From: CBDHDN01 sp965261585
GTDB taxonomy: Bacteria > Pseudomonadota > Alphaproteobacteria > UBA6615
NCBI GenBank assembly: GCA_965261585.1
Contig: CBDHDN010000001.1
Span: 62,001-126,000 of the forward strand
DNA length: 64,000 nucleotides
Direction of reading: 5' to 3'
This document shows, piece after piece, positions 8,908-17,746 of the stretch (the stretch's first letter is position 1; each line of letters opens with the position of its first letter). The translations under genes and the position numbers were made by a program. The notes beneath the pieces are model-generated. The model was given only the letters and a program-made list of their open reading frames with translations, searched no databases and had not been told where the DNA came from.

Positions 8908-9147
8908 ATGACCGAGCCGCTTGTCGCACAGAAGTCGCCGTACGCAATTGAGGTCGAGCCGGGGCGCCAGTATTACTGGTGTGCCTGCGGTCGCAGCCAG
9001 AATCAGCCGTTCTGCGACGGCTCCCACAGCGTGACCGATATCGTCCCGGTGCAATATGAAGCGACTGCGGCAAAAACAGTCTATTTCTGTGGCTGCAAGA
9101 AATCGGGCAACAAGCCGCTTTGCGACGGCACACACTCGAGCCTCTGA
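8908..9147 (+). CDS. Double CDGSH iron-sulfur protein
   Basis: 79 aa with two CDGSH-type motifs: CACGRSQNQPFCDGSH and CGCKKSGNKPLCDGTH. Each three-Cys, one-His set binds a [2Fe-2S] cluster. The ATG at 8908 is preferred to a GTG at 8878 because a purine-rich stretch lies just upstream and the GTG version adds ten unconserved residues. The partner and function are unknown; small proteins of this type are common and act in redox or cluster transfer. It is divergent from ispH across about 160 bp. Confidence 0.92.
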   Translation: MTEPLVAQKSPYAIEVEPGRQYYWCACGRSQNQPFCDGSHSVTDIVPVQYEATAAKTVYFCGCKKSGNKPLCDGTHSSL

Positions 9148-9213
9148 ACAGCCATCGCCAGGAGATAGCCGCGATGGGGCCGATCGGGCGTTACTTCGCG
9201 TGGCGTTGATCGC

Positions 9214-9756
9214 ATGAGCGCCGCGCGCAACGCCGCGGCCGTCGTGCTGGCCGCCGTCGGCTTGGCGGCGTGCACCAGCAACGACGAGGCGTCGCTGCCG
9301 GCCTGTCCCAACATCGTCGTCGCCGACGACACGGCGGAAGTGACGAAGTTCGTGGCCGGCGATGGCCGCGACTTGATCGACGTGGTCATGGAGGCCCGGA
9401 TCGCCGGGTTCGGGGGCTTCTGCGAGGTCGATTTCGACGATGAGGATGGCGGCAACGTGGTGGTCGAGCTTGTCGTCACGTTCCAGGTCAGCCGCGGCCC
9501 GGCGAACGTCGACCGGACCGGGCAGTTCGTCTATTTCGTCGCCATCGCCGACCGCAACGACGTCATCCTGGCGAAGCAGGTGTTTACGAGCGACGTGGAC
9601 TTCTCCGGCAACCGCAACCGCGTCTCACTCGAGGAGACGCTGGCGCAGGAAATCCCGCTGAAGGTGGGTGAGCTGGCCTCGGACTACGGGGTGTTCGTCG
9701 GCTTTCAGCTGGCGCCCAACGAAGTGCAGTACAATCGGCGCAAGCTGGGGCGCTGA
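9214..9756 (+). CDS. Putative lipoprotein of unknown function
   Basis: 180 aa. The N-terminal signal ends in a lipobox (VGLAACTS, Cys20), so the mature protein is probably anchored to a membrane on the periplasmic side. The rest is a compact, acidic, beta-rich sequence with no motif recognised with certainty; similar short lipoproteins with a DRxGQFVYFVA-like segment occur in Rhodospirillales. It follows the CDGSH gene by 66 bp in the same direction and converges with the SAM hydrolase gene. Confidence 0.8.
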   Translation: MSAARNAAAVVLAAVGLAACTSNDEASLPACPNIVVADDTAEVTKFVAGDGRDLIDVVMEARIAGFGGFCEVDFDDEDGGNVVVELVVTFQVSRGPANVDRTGQFVYFVAIADRNDVILAKQVFTSDVDFSGNRNRVSLEETLAQEIPLKVGELASDYGVFVGFQLAPNEVQYNRRKLGR

Positions 9757-9857
9757 CCGGGGTTCAAGCCATAGGCGGATCTCCGCGATCCTGGGATGCT
9801 AGGTGCCCCGGACTCGAGACCGGACAACAGTGGGCCTTCGCCCGGGATGACGGGCGG

Positions 9858-10796
9858 CTAGCCGCCGCCCCTGGTCACCTGGACGCGCCATTCGGGGCCG
9901 GAGCTGACGCCGTGGGTGCCGGCGAAGTCGTCGAAGTTGAGTGCGAACGACAGGTTGTCGGCGCTGTTGAAGTAGATCAGCGGGTCGCCCTCGGGCACGT
10001 CGCCGAACGTCGAGACATAGGGGATCCACTCGTCATAGACGATATCGTCGCCGTTGGAGATCTCGACGCCAAGCTCGTCACCCAGCGCGACGCCGAGATT
10101 GTCGAACGTCGCCCGATCGATGTTCGTCCAGACGTTGCCGAACTGGACGTCGAGGATTGGGATGTTGCCGGCCACCGCGTTGCCGGCGAAGGTCGCTTTC
10201 TGGAACTCGATGGCCTCGACGACGGGGTCGAGCCTGGGGCCGACCTCGCTGAACGGGATCGTACCCGAGGCCAGGCGCGCGGCCGTGAACGAGTAGATGT
10301 CGCGGCCGTGGAACGTGTTGGAATTCTCCGAGCCGGGCAACCGGTTCACATCCTCATCGATCTCGCGCAGCTGCTCGATGCCCAGGGATTCGGCGATCAA
10401 AGTCAGCGTGCCATTGTCCGGCGTCACGATGTAGTGGCCGGTCTTGGTCTTCAGCACGACAGAGCGCCGTTCGGTGCCGACGCCGGGGTCGATGACCGAG
10501 ACGAAGACCGTGCCTTCGGGCCAATAGGACACCGTCGTGTTGAGGCGGTAGGCGCCCTCCCAGATGTTGAAGGCCGGGATCTCGTGGGTCAGATCCTCGA
10601 GGCGCAGGGTCGGATCGACGGACAGCGCGACGCCGCGCATCGCCGAGACCGCGCCGTCCTTCAGACCGAAGTCGGTCTGATAAACGACGATGCCGTTGGG
10701 CGTGTCGTCGGCCACAGCCCAGCCGGCACCGAGGGACAGCCCGGCAACGGCCAATGCGGTTGCCGCGGTGGTCCTGATGTTTCGCCACACGCTCAT
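9858..10796 (-). CDS. Exported SAM hydroxide adenosyltransferase (DUF62 family)
   Basis: 312 aa. The family motifs are complete and in order: YQTDFGLKDG, HEIPAFNIWEGAYRL, VIDPGVGTERR, PDNGTL and NTFHGRDIYS. Known members hydrolyse S-adenosylmethionine to adenosine and methionine. Unlike the usual cytosolic proteins, this one begins with a clear signal peptide (LAVAGLSLGAGWAVADD, cleavage near residue 29), which predicts export to the periplasm, where SAM is not expected. A riboswitch and the gcv operon lie upstream on the other strand. An alternative substrate is possible. Confidence 0.9.
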   Translation of the reverse strand: MSVWRNIRTTAATALAVAGLSLGAGWAVADDTPNGIVVYQTDFGLKDGAVSAMRGVALSVDPTLRLEDLTHEIPAFNIWEGAYRLNTTVSYWPEGTVFVSVIDPGVGTERRSVVLKTKTGHYIVTPDNGTLTLIAESLGIEQLREIDEDVNRLPGSENSNTFHGRDIYSFTAARLASGTIPFSEVGPRLDPVVEAIEFQKATFAGNAVAGNIPILDVQFGNVWTNIDRATFDNLGVALGDELGVEISNGDDIVYDEWIPYVSTFGDVPEGDPLIYFNSADNLSFALNFDDFAGTHGVSSGPEWRVQVTRGGG

Positions 10797-10967
10797 GTCG
10801 TTCCTCCTGGTGGGGTGTTCTTGCCATCAACCATTGCCCGCGATTGTGTCGCTATCTGCGGCCCGGATCAACTTCGGTGCTGGCTGTAGGACAGCACCTC
10901 AACTTCGGGCCGGTTGACTTTCCCGGTCGCCGCCCGCATACCCGTGACACAGTCAGACGATCCTTGT

Positions 10968-11158
10968 GGGAGAGACCGCTTGTCAGCGGCGCCGAAGGAG
11001 CAACCGCCCCGGAAACTCTCAGGCAAAAGGGCCGCAAGGTGATGACACTCTGGAAAGCAGGCGCGCCCGACGACGCCGGCGCGGCCTCACCGACGGGGTA
11101 AGCGGGCGCCGCCGAACGTGGCTTTCCCGTGAATCTCTCAGGTCAAGGACAGAGGGGG
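10968..11158 (+). ncRNA. Tandem glycine riboswitch
   Basis: Two aptamers in series. Aptamer 1 starts GGGAGAGACC and contains GCCGAAGGAGCAACCGC, AACTCTCAGGCAAAAGG and ACACTCTGGA. Aptamer 2 contains GGGTAAGC, GCCGCCGAAC and AATCTCTCAGGTCAAGGAC, ending in CAGAGGGGG. The element lies 55 bp upstream of gcvT, exactly where such riboswitches switch on the glycine cleavage operon when glycine is high. Aptamer 2 departs from the textbook pattern at its 5' side (no clear GGAGAG), so its ends are less certain. Confidence 0.93.
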
Positions 11159-11213
11159 CGATCGGGCGCATCTTGCGCGCCCTGTCGGCCGTCTGTGCGA
11201 CCGGAGAGAGGAC

Positions 11214-12341
11214 ATGGGGACCGAAGCCGCGACACTCAAGCAAACACCACTGCACGCGCTGCACCGCGAACTCGGCGCGCGGATGGTGTCGTTCGCCGGC
11301 TACGACATGCCGGTGCAATACCCCGCCGGCATCATCGCCGAGCACCGCCATGCGCGTGACGCCGCGGGACTGTTCGACGTCTCGCACATGGGCCAGGCCT
11401 GGCTGGAAGCCGACGACGATGCGGGTGCCGCGTTCGAGGCGCTGGTTCCGAGCGACATTCGCGGTCTGGCGCCCGGGGCGATGCGCTATACGCTGCTGCT
11501 CAATGAGGCCGGCGGCATCCGCGACGACCTGATCGCGACGCGCCTCGACGCCGACCGGCGCCGCCTGTTCTTGGTCGTCAACGCCGCTTGCAAGGAGGCG
11601 GACTTCGGCCATATCGCGGGCGCGCTCGGTGGACGGGCGCGGCTGTCGCCGGTCGACGACCGCGCACTGCTGGCACTGCAGGGGCCGCGCTCGACAACCG
11701 TGCTGGCGCGGCTCAACCCGGCGGTGGCCGAGCTGGCATTCATGACCATGACCGAGCTGGATCTGGCCGGTACGCCGTGCCAGGTCAGCCGCTCCGGCTA
11801 CACCGGCGAGGACGGCTTCGAGATCTCGCTGCCGGCGGCGGCGGCGGCGGCGTTCGCGCGCGGCCTGCTGGAGGCGCCGGAGGTCGAGCCGATCGGCCTC
11901 GGCGCGCGCGACTCGCTGCGGCTCGAGGCCGGCCTGTGCCTCTACGGCCACGATATCAACACGACGACGACGCCGGTCGAGGCGGGCCTCCTCTGGACGA
12001 TCGCCAAGCATCGGCGCGAGCCGGCGGACTTCCCCGGCGGTGCGGCGATCCGCGCGCAGCTGGCCGACGGCCCTCGGCGGCGGCGGGTCGGGCTGCTGCC
12101 CCAGGGCCGGATACCGGCGCGCGAGGGTACCGCGATCACCGATGCCGGCGGCCGGTCGATCGGCGTCGTGACCAGCGGCGGCTTCGGTCCGAGTGTCGAG
12201 GCGCCGGTGGCGATGGGCTATGTGGCGACGGACCACGCCGCGCCGGACACCGAGGTGACGCTCGTCGTGCGCGGCAAGCCGGTGCCGGCGCGCGTCGTCA
12301 AGCTGCCGTTCGTGGCGGCCAACTATTATCGCGGCACCTGA
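11214..12341 (+). CDS. gcvT: Aminomethyltransferase (glycine cleavage T protein)
   Basis: 375 aa. It carries TPLHALHRELGARMVSFAGYDMPVQY, then FDVSHMGQ, YTLLLNEAGGIRDDL, SRSGYTGEDGFEI and GLGARDSLRLEAGL, all typical of GcvT. It transfers the methylene group from the aminomethyl-lipoyl H protein to tetrahydrofolate. It is the first gene of the gcvT-gcvH-gcvPA-gcvPB operon, preceded by the glycine riboswitch. Confidence 0.97.
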   Translation: MGTEAATLKQTPLHALHRELGARMVSFAGYDMPVQYPAGIIAEHRHARDAAGLFDVSHMGQAWLEADDDAGAAFEALVPSDIRGLAPGAMRYTLLLNEAGGIRDDLIATRLDADRRRLFLVVNAACKEADFGHIAGALGGRARLSPVDDRALLALQGPRSTTVLARLNPAVAELAFMTMTELDLAGTPCQVSRSGYTGEDGFEISLPAAAAAAFARGLLEAPEVEPIGLGARDSLRLEAGLCLYGHDINTTTTPVEAGLLWTIAKHRREPADFPGGAAIRAQLADGPRRRRVGLLPQGRIPAREGTAITDAGGRSIGVVTSGGFGPSVEAPVAMGYVATDHAAPDTEVTLVVRGKPVPARVVKLPFVAANYYRGT

Positions 12342-12362
12342 CACCAGCCACGGGAGGTGGGA

Positions 12363-12740
12363 ATGAGCGCAATCAGTTACACCGAGGACCATGAGTGGAT
12401 CGGGGTGGAGGGCGACGTCGCGGTCGTCGGCATCACCGACTATGCGCAAGAGCAGCTGGGCGACGTCGTGTTCGTCGAGCTGCCGACGGTCGGCAAAGTG
12501 CTGAGCCAGGGCGACGAGGCGGCGGTCATCGAATCGGTGAAGGCCGCCGCGGAAGTCTATGCGCCGATCGATGGCGAGGTCGTCGAGGTCAACGAGGCGC
12601 TCGACAGCAACCCCGGGCTCATCAACAGCGAGCCAACCGGTGAGGGCTGGTTCATGAAGCTGAAGGTCGGCGATCCATCGCAGATCGATGCGCTGATGGA
12701 CGAGGCGGCCTACAAGATGTTCCTGCAGGGGCTCGCATAA
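12363..12740 (+). CDS. gcvH: Glycine cleavage H protein
   Basis: 125 aa. The lipoyl-accepting Lys60 is in IESVKAAAEVY, followed by APIDGEVVEVNEAL. The ATG at 12363 is chosen over the in-frame GTG at 12357 because GGGAGGTGG lies directly upstream as ribosome binding site. It shuttles the aminomethyl group between the P, T and L proteins. Its stop shares one base with the gcvPA start. Confidence 0.97.
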   Translation: MSAISYTEDHEWIGVEGDVAVVGITDYAQEQLGDVVFVELPTVGKVLSQGDEAAVIESVKAAAEVYAPIDGEVVEVNEALDSNPGLINSEPTGEGWFMKLKVGDPSQIDALMDEAAYKMFLQGLA

Positions 12741-14083
12741 TGCGCTATCTGCCGCTGACGGACGCGGACCGCCGGGCCATGCTGGCGACAATCGGCGTGC
12801 CGTCCGTCGACAGCCTGTTCCGCGACGTGCCGGAGGCCGCCCGCTTCGCCGGCACTTTCGACCTGCCCGATCACATGGGCGAGCAGGAGGTCGAACGCGT
12901 GCTTGGCGCCATGGCGGCCAAGTCGATGCCGGCGAGCGGGGTGCCGAGCTTTCTCGGCGCCGGTGCCTATCGCCATCACGTCCCCGCCAGCGTCGACCAT
13001 CTGGTGCAGCGCGGCGAGTTCCTGACGGCCTATACGCCCTATCAGCCGGAGATCAGCCAGGGCACGCTGCAGGCCCTGTTCGAGTTCCAGACGCAGGTGG
13101 CGCTGATCACCGGCATGGATGTGGCGAATGCGTCGATGTACGACGGCGCCACCGCCTGCGCCGAGGCGGTGCTGATGGCGCGCCGCATCACCCGGCGCAG
13201 CAAGGCCGTGCTCTCAGGCGGCCTGCATCCCCATTATGGCCAGGTGACCCGCACCCAGACCCGCTACCTCGATATGGCTGTCGATGTGCGGGCACCGGAC
13301 GTCGACGGGACGGAAGACCTGACCGACGCGCCGGACGAGGACACGGCCTGCGTCGTGGTGCAGAACCCCAGCGTGTTCGGGCACCTGCGGGACTACACGG
13401 CGCTGGCCGAGGCCTGCCGGGCAAAGAGCGCGCTGTTGATCGTCGCCGTGACCGAGATCGTGTCGTTGGGGGCGGTGATGCCGCCCGGTGCCATGGACGC
13501 CGACATCGTCGTTGCCGAGGGGCAGAGCATCGGCAACGCGCTGAGCTTCGGCGGTCCCTATGTCGGGCTGTTCGCGGTGCGCGAGAAGTATACGCGCCAG
13601 ATGCCGGGCCGGCTGTGCGGTCAGACGGTCGACGAGGACGGCCGGCGTGGCTGGGTGCTGACGCTGTCGACGCGTGAGCAGCACATCCGCCGCGAAAAGG
13701 CGACGAGCAACGTCTGCACGAACGCCGGCCTGTGCGCGCTGGCCTTCACGATCCATCTGGCATTGCTGGGCGAGGCCGGTTTCATGCGCCTGGCGGCGCT
13801 GAACCACGCCCGGGCGGCGCAGCTGGCCGACCGGCTGGCGGCGCTCGACGGGGTCGAGGTCGTCAATGACACGTTCTTCAACGAGTTCACGGTGCGGCTG
13901 GCGAAGCCGGCGGTCGGGGTCGTCGACACGTTGGCGGCGCGCGGCATCCTTGCCGGGGTGCCGGCGGCGCGGCTCTATCCCGACCGGCCGGACGTGGCCG
14001 ACTTGCTGCTGGTGACGGCGACGGAGTGCACGACGGACGCCGACATCGCGGCGTTGTGCGACGCGCTGACGGAGGTCCTGTGA
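12740..14083 (+). CDS. gcvPA: Glycine dehydrogenase (decarboxylating) subunit 1
   Basis: 447 aa, the size of the alpha half of the split P protein. Visible motifs include MRYLPLTDADRRAMLATIG at the start, FLGAGAYRHHVP, YTPYQPEISQGTLQ and STREQHIRREKATSNVCTN. Together with subunit 2 it forms the PLP enzyme that decarboxylates glycine. The split P protein contrasts with the single-chain form of enterics. It overlaps gcvH and gcvPB, so translation is coupled. Confidence 0.97.
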   Translation: MRYLPLTDADRRAMLATIGVPSVDSLFRDVPEAARFAGTFDLPDHMGEQEVERVLGAMAAKSMPASGVPSFLGAGAYRHHVPASVDHLVQRGEFLTAYTPYQPEISQGTLQALFEFQTQVALITGMDVANASMYDGATACAEAVLMARRITRRSKAVLSGGLHPHYGQVTRTQTRYLDMAVDVRAPDVDGTEDLTDAPDEDTACVVVQNPSVFGHLRDYTALAEACRAKSALLIVAVTEIVSLGAVMPPGAMDADIVVAEGQSIGNALSFGGPYVGLFAVREKYTRQMPGRLCGQTVDEDGRRGWVLTLSTREQHIRREKATSNVCTNAGLCALAFTIHLALLGEAGFMRLAALNHARAAQLADRLAALDGVEVVNDTFFNEFTVRLAKPAVGVVDTLAARGILAGVPAARLYPDRPDVADLLLVTATECTTDADIAALCDALTEVL

Positions 14084-15609
14084 TGGCGGGCGAGACCGTT
14101 CTGGGGCACCGCGGCCTGCGCCTGGAAGAGTCGCTGATCTTCGATCTGGACAGCGCCGGCGCCAGCGGCGTCGACCTGCCCGAGCCGCCGCAGGTCGAGA
14201 CGCGGCTGGGCGGCGTCGCGCGGCACGGGCCGATCGGCCTGCCGGGGCTGAGCGAGCCCGAAGTGGTGCGCCACTACACCCGGCTGAGCCAGAAGAACTA
14301 CGCGATCGACATGGGGCTCTATCCGCTGGGCTCGTGCACCATGAAGCACAACCCGCGGCTCAACGAGACGGTGGCGCGGCTGCCCGGCTTCGCCGGCGTG
14401 CATCCGCTGCAGCCGCCGCAGACAGCAGCCGGCGCGCTGGAGCTGATCGACACGGTCGCCGGCTGGCTGAAGGAACTCACGGGCATGCCGGCGGTGGCGA
14501 TGTCGCCCGGTGCCGGCGCCCACGGTGAGCTGTGCGGCATGATGTGCATCCGCGCGGCGCTGGACGATCGGGGCGAGCATGACCGGCGCCGCGTGCTGGT
14601 GCCGGAATCGGCGCACGGCACGAACCCGGCGACGGCAGCGACCTGCGGCTTCACGGTCGATCCGATTCCGGCCGATGCCGGCGGCCGCGTCGATGTGGCG
14701 GCGTTCCGCGCCAAGCTGGCGGACACGGGCGCCGGGCCGGTCGCCGGCCTGATGCTGACCAACCCGAACACCTGCGGCCTGTTCGAATCCGACATTGTCG
14801 AGATTGCCGGCGCCGTGCACGAAGCGGGCGGCTATTTCTACTGCGACGGCGCCAACTTCAACGCCATCGTCGGCCGCGTGCGGCCCGGCGATCTGGGCAT
14901 CGACTGCATGCACATCAATCTGCACAAGACGTTCTCGACGCCCCATGGCGGCGGTGGCCCGGGCTCGGGCCCGGTCGTCCTGTCGGCGGCACTGGCGCCT
15001 TACGCGCCGCTGCCCTGGGTCGTGCATGGCGAAGACGGCTGGCAGATCGTCGAGCACGCGGGCGCGGCCGGCGCGGCCAAGCCGTTCGGCCGGCTGAAGG
15101 GCTTCCACGGCCAGATGGGCATGTTCGTGCGGGCCGCTTCCTACATGATGAGCCACGGCAAGGATGGCCTGGCGCAGGTGTCGGGTGACGCGGTGCTCAA
15201 CGCCAACTACCTGCTGGCCTGCCTCAGCGATGTGATGACGGCCTCATACCCCGGCCCGTGCATGCACGAGGTGCTGTTCGACGACCGCTTCCTGAAGGAC
15301 ACCGGCGTCAGCACGCTCGACTTCGCCAAGGCGCTGATCGACGAGGGCTTCCACCCGATGACGGTCTATTTCCCGCTGATCGTCCACGGCGCCATGCTGG
15401 TCGAGCCGACGGAGACGGAATCGAAGCGCGACCTCGACGCGTTCATCGCCGTAATGCGCGCCCTGGCGACGCAGGCGAAGACGGACGCTGGCCGCTTCAA
15501 GGCGGCGCCGCGCCTGACCCCGCGCCGGCGGCTGGATGAGACCATGGCGGCCCGCCACCCCGTCTTGCGCTGGCGTCCGGAAGAGGCGTCCAAGCAGGCG
15601 GCGGAGTAG
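14083..15609 (+). CDS. gcvPB: Glycine dehydrogenase (decarboxylating) subunit 2
   Basis: 508 aa from the ATG overlapping the gcvPA stop (TGATG at 14081-14085); the extension to 14026 lies inside gcvPA. The PLP-binding Lys is near residue 280 in HINLHKTFSTPHGGGGPG; SAHGTNPATAA and YPLGSCTMKHNPR are also present. The gene ends the intact gcv operon. The DNA just downstream is the start of the rearranged, intron-bearing zone. Confidence 0.97.
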   Translation: MAGETVLGHRGLRLEESLIFDLDSAGASGVDLPEPPQVETRLGGVARHGPIGLPGLSEPEVVRHYTRLSQKNYAIDMGLYPLGSCTMKHNPRLNETVARLPGFAGVHPLQPPQTAAGALELIDTVAGWLKELTGMPAVAMSPGAGAHGELCGMMCIRAALDDRGEHDRRRVLVPESAHGTNPATAATCGFTVDPIPADAGGRVDVAAFRAKLADTGAGPVAGLMLTNPNTCGLFESDIVEIAGAVHEAGGYFYCDGANFNAIVGRVRPGDLGIDCMHINLHKTFSTPHGGGGPGSGPVVLSAALAPYAPLPWVVHGEDGWQIVEHAGAAGAAKPFGRLKGFHGQMGMFVRAASYMMSHGKDGLAQVSGDAVLNANYLLACLSDVMTASYPGPCMHEVLFDDRFLKDTGVSTLDFAKALIDEGFHPMTVYFPLIVHGAMLVEPTETESKRDLDAFIAVMRALATQAKTDAGRFKAAPRLTPRRRLDETMAARHPVLRWRPEEASKQAAE

Positions 15610-15625
15610 GGGGCAGCTCACAGCC

Positions 15626-15742
15626 CTACGGTGCCTCTCGAACAGCTCTCTCGACGTCGGCTCTGCCCAGGCGCGCCTGCTCTGCCTCTGCCGTGCCGGC
15701 GTGAAGCGCGGCGGCCGCTTTGGCGTACGCCAGGGCCGCCCC
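15626..15742 (-). pseudogene. PfkB-type kinase C-terminal remnant, split by group II intron copy 1
   Basis: On the minus strand this piece reads GAALAYAKAAAALHAGT... and ends at TAG (15626-15628); it resembles the last helix of PfkB/ribokinase-family kinases. If the intron at 15743-17661 is removed, the 5' exon at 17662-17697 joins in frame to give ARLVEGQDLGAALAYAKA, the usual kinase C-terminal pattern. The 5' part of the gene is missing, because past about 17697 the DNA belongs to an osmC-like gene on the other strand. The family call rests on a short stretch. Confidence 0.6.
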
Positions 15743-17661
15743 GTTACGGTAGGAATGCGCATTGCTGCGCACCCCCCGCGCAGATCCGGACGTGGTCGTT
15801 GAACCATCCGGCTCCTACCTCGGGTGCTTGACGGCGAACCGCTGGTCCGGCCATGGGTGGCGGATGGAGGCGCGTGGCCACAGGATTTCGGTCATGCGCT
15901 CCAGTCGCTTCCAACTAAATCGGGCTCGCTGGGACCGGCGGCGTAGCGCCCGCATCCACCGGCGTTGCAGCCTGCGGAGGAACGCACGGATGAACCGGCC
16001 TGACCCTGGGACGGCAAAGTAGTTGAGCCAGCCATTGCAGACTCTCCCCAGCCACCTACCAACTTCCCAGATGTCGTGGTGCCAGCGCTTGCGAAGCACC
16101 TCGTCGATGCGCGCCAGGGTCCTGTTGACCCGTTTGGCAACCGGTTTGCGACCAAGCCGAAAGCGTCCTCTCAGGGTCGTCGTGCAATAGTGCGTGAGGC
16201 CCAGAAAGTCGAAAGTCTCCGGCTTGCCCACCCCGCGCTGGCGCCGGTTCAAATCCGCGAACCGGCCAAACTCCACGAGGCGGGTCTTGTCCTGGTGGAG
16301 GCTGAGACCGAACCGGGCCAGCCTCTCCCGAACGTCGCGGAGGTACCGCTCCGCATCCCGCTTGTGTTGGAACCCGACAACGATATCGTCAGCGTAACGG
16401 ACGATGATCGCTTCGCCATCCGGGACGTTCGGGCGCCATTTCTTGTGGAACCACACGTCGAGCACGTAATGCAGGAACACGTTCGCCAAGACGGGGGAGA
16501 CTATTGCCCCCTGCGGCGTGCCCATACCCGTATCTGCCCATGACCCACTCTCTATGACGCCGGCGTTCAGCCATTTCCGGATCAGACGGATGACCCGCCT
16601 GTCTCCGATGCGGTGCTCTAGGAACGTGATCAACCAATCCCGCGGGATCGTGTCGAAGTACGCCCGGAGGTCTGCATCGACTATCCAGCTGACCTTGCGC
16701 CGTTCTATCCCGAAGGCCAGGGCATCGAGCGCATCGTGCGCCCCCCGCCCCGGTCGGAACCCGTAGCTGAAGCCAAGAAACACCACCTCGTAGATCGGTG
16801 TCAGGATCACATCCACAACCGCCTTCTGGACGACCTTGTCCTCCAGCGCCGCGATCCCGAGCGGTCGTGTCCCCCCGTCCGGCTTGGGTACCTCTACCCG
16901 CCGAACCGGTGGCGCCCGGTACGCTCCCCCTCTGTGCAGGCGCCGGTGCAGGTCGAGCAGGCGCTCATCCAGACCCTCGCCGTACATGTCCCACGTAACG
17001 CCGTCGACACCGGCTGCTGCGTCCTTCTTCAATGCGAAGTAGGCCGCACCGAGCGCGTCCGGCGTAATGTGGTGGAAGAGCGCAGTGAGACGTTCCTTCG
17101 GGTTTCTCTCTGCAGCTTTCCGTATCCGGGCCGCCGCCTGTGGCACGCTTACCCGACACTGGGTTCGGCGCGTGCTTTGGCAATCCGGATTCCCCTTGGT
17201 TGAGGCCCTTTCCTCCGGCGACTCCGCAGAAGCTCGCGCTCCCTTGTTCGCCGCCCTCACAGGTCGTACGGCCTCATCCGACTTCTTCAAACCGTTCATC
17301 ATAGGCTTCGGTTTTCTCCATTCCCTACGCGGCCCCTTTACGACAACCGGGGCAGTTTGAAGACCTCCCAGGGTCCCAACAGAAGGCGTGCGAACGTGCA
17401 TGGGTTCTCTGACACCGCGGGGCTCGCCGACATCTCACCAAAACGACGCCTGCAATATTGCCTTCGACCGATCTGAAAGCCTCGGCACCCCGGACCATCG
17501 CTTTTACGGTGCTCAATAGCCCTGCCCATCCATGCCGCTACCGACGCTTCGCCTGCCCCCTCACGGGAGCCAACGCACGGCTCGCGGAGAAACGTGGTTC
17601 GGTTACTCCTTCGTTCCGGGGGACTTGCACCCCCTACCTTCTGCCAGTTCGCCTGGCGCAC
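15743..17661 (-). mobile_element. Group II intron, copy 1 (1919 bp)
   Basis: The intron RNA is on the minus strand. The 5' end at 17661 reads GTGCGCC. Near the 3' end a domain V hairpin is visible (AGCCGGATGGTTC / CGTCCGGAT, about 15780-15815), then a domain VI stem TGCGCA-GCAA-TGCGCA with a candidate branch A seven bases before the end (CTACCGTAAC, ending at 15743). The boundaries come from comparison with copy 2, whose flanks differ, and from the restored kinase frame across the junction. The ORF for the reverse transcriptase fills domain IV. Confidence 0.88.
15815..17302 (-). CDS. ltrA: Group II intron reverse transcriptase/maturase, copy 1
   Basis: About 495 aa from MMNGLKKSD at 17302; family members start at this MNG motif, so the upstream in-frame extension to 17401 is judged non-coding. 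It has the finger-palm reverse transcriptase domain (PKPDGGTRPLGI, MGTPQGAIVSPVLANVFLHY and the catalytic VRYADDIVV) and the C-terminal maturase (X) domain with GRVCNGWLNYFAVPGS. No HNH endonuclease domain is seen. It splices its own intron and copies it into new DNA sites. The protein is identical to that of copy 2. Confidence 0.95.
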   Translation of the reverse strand: MMNGLKKSDEAVRPVRAANKGARASAESPEERASTKGNPDCQSTRRTQCRVSVPQAAARIRKAAERNPKERLTALFHHITPDALGAAYFALKKDAAAGVDGVTWDMYGEGLDERLLDLHRRLHRGGAYRAPPVRRVEVPKPDGGTRPLGIAALEDKVVQKAVVDVILTPIYEVVFLGFSYGFRPGRGAHDALDALAFGIERRKVSWIVDADLRAYFDTIPRDWLITFLEHRIGDRRVIRLIRKWLNAGVIESGSWADTGMGTPQGAIVSPVLANVFLHYVLDVWFHKKWRPNVPDGEAIIVRYADDIVVGFQHKRDAERYLRDVRERLARFGLSLHQDKTRLVEFGRFADLNRRQRGVGKPETFDFLGLTHYCTTTLRGRFRLGRKPVAKRVNRTLARIDEVLRKRWHHDIWEVGRWLGRVCNGWLNYFAVPGSGRFIRAFLRRLQRRWMRALRRRSQRARFSWKRLERMTEILWPRASIRHPWPDQRFAVKHPR

Positions 17662-17746
17662 CAGATCCTGGCCCTCTACCAACCGGGCCACGCCAAGCCG
17701 ATATCGACCCGAGCGTTTTGTTTGAGGTTAAGGGACCGGAGTCCCA

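Noticed and set aside
9770..9857. GC-rich palindromes (GGGCCTTCGCCC, GCCCGGGATGACGGGC) between convergent genes as a REP-like repeat or terminator
   Set aside because: No second copy was seen in the window and no U-run follows, so neither claim can be supported.
11019..12791. 590-codon minus-strand ORF opposite gcvT/gcvH
   Set aside because: Antisense to well-conserved glycine cleavage genes and without family motifs.
17662..17746. tRNA-like look of GTGGCCCGGTTGGTAGAG (minus strand) between the introns
   Set aside because: Only a D-arm-like string is present; no acceptor, anticodon or T arm follows, and the stretch is explained as kinase coding sequence.
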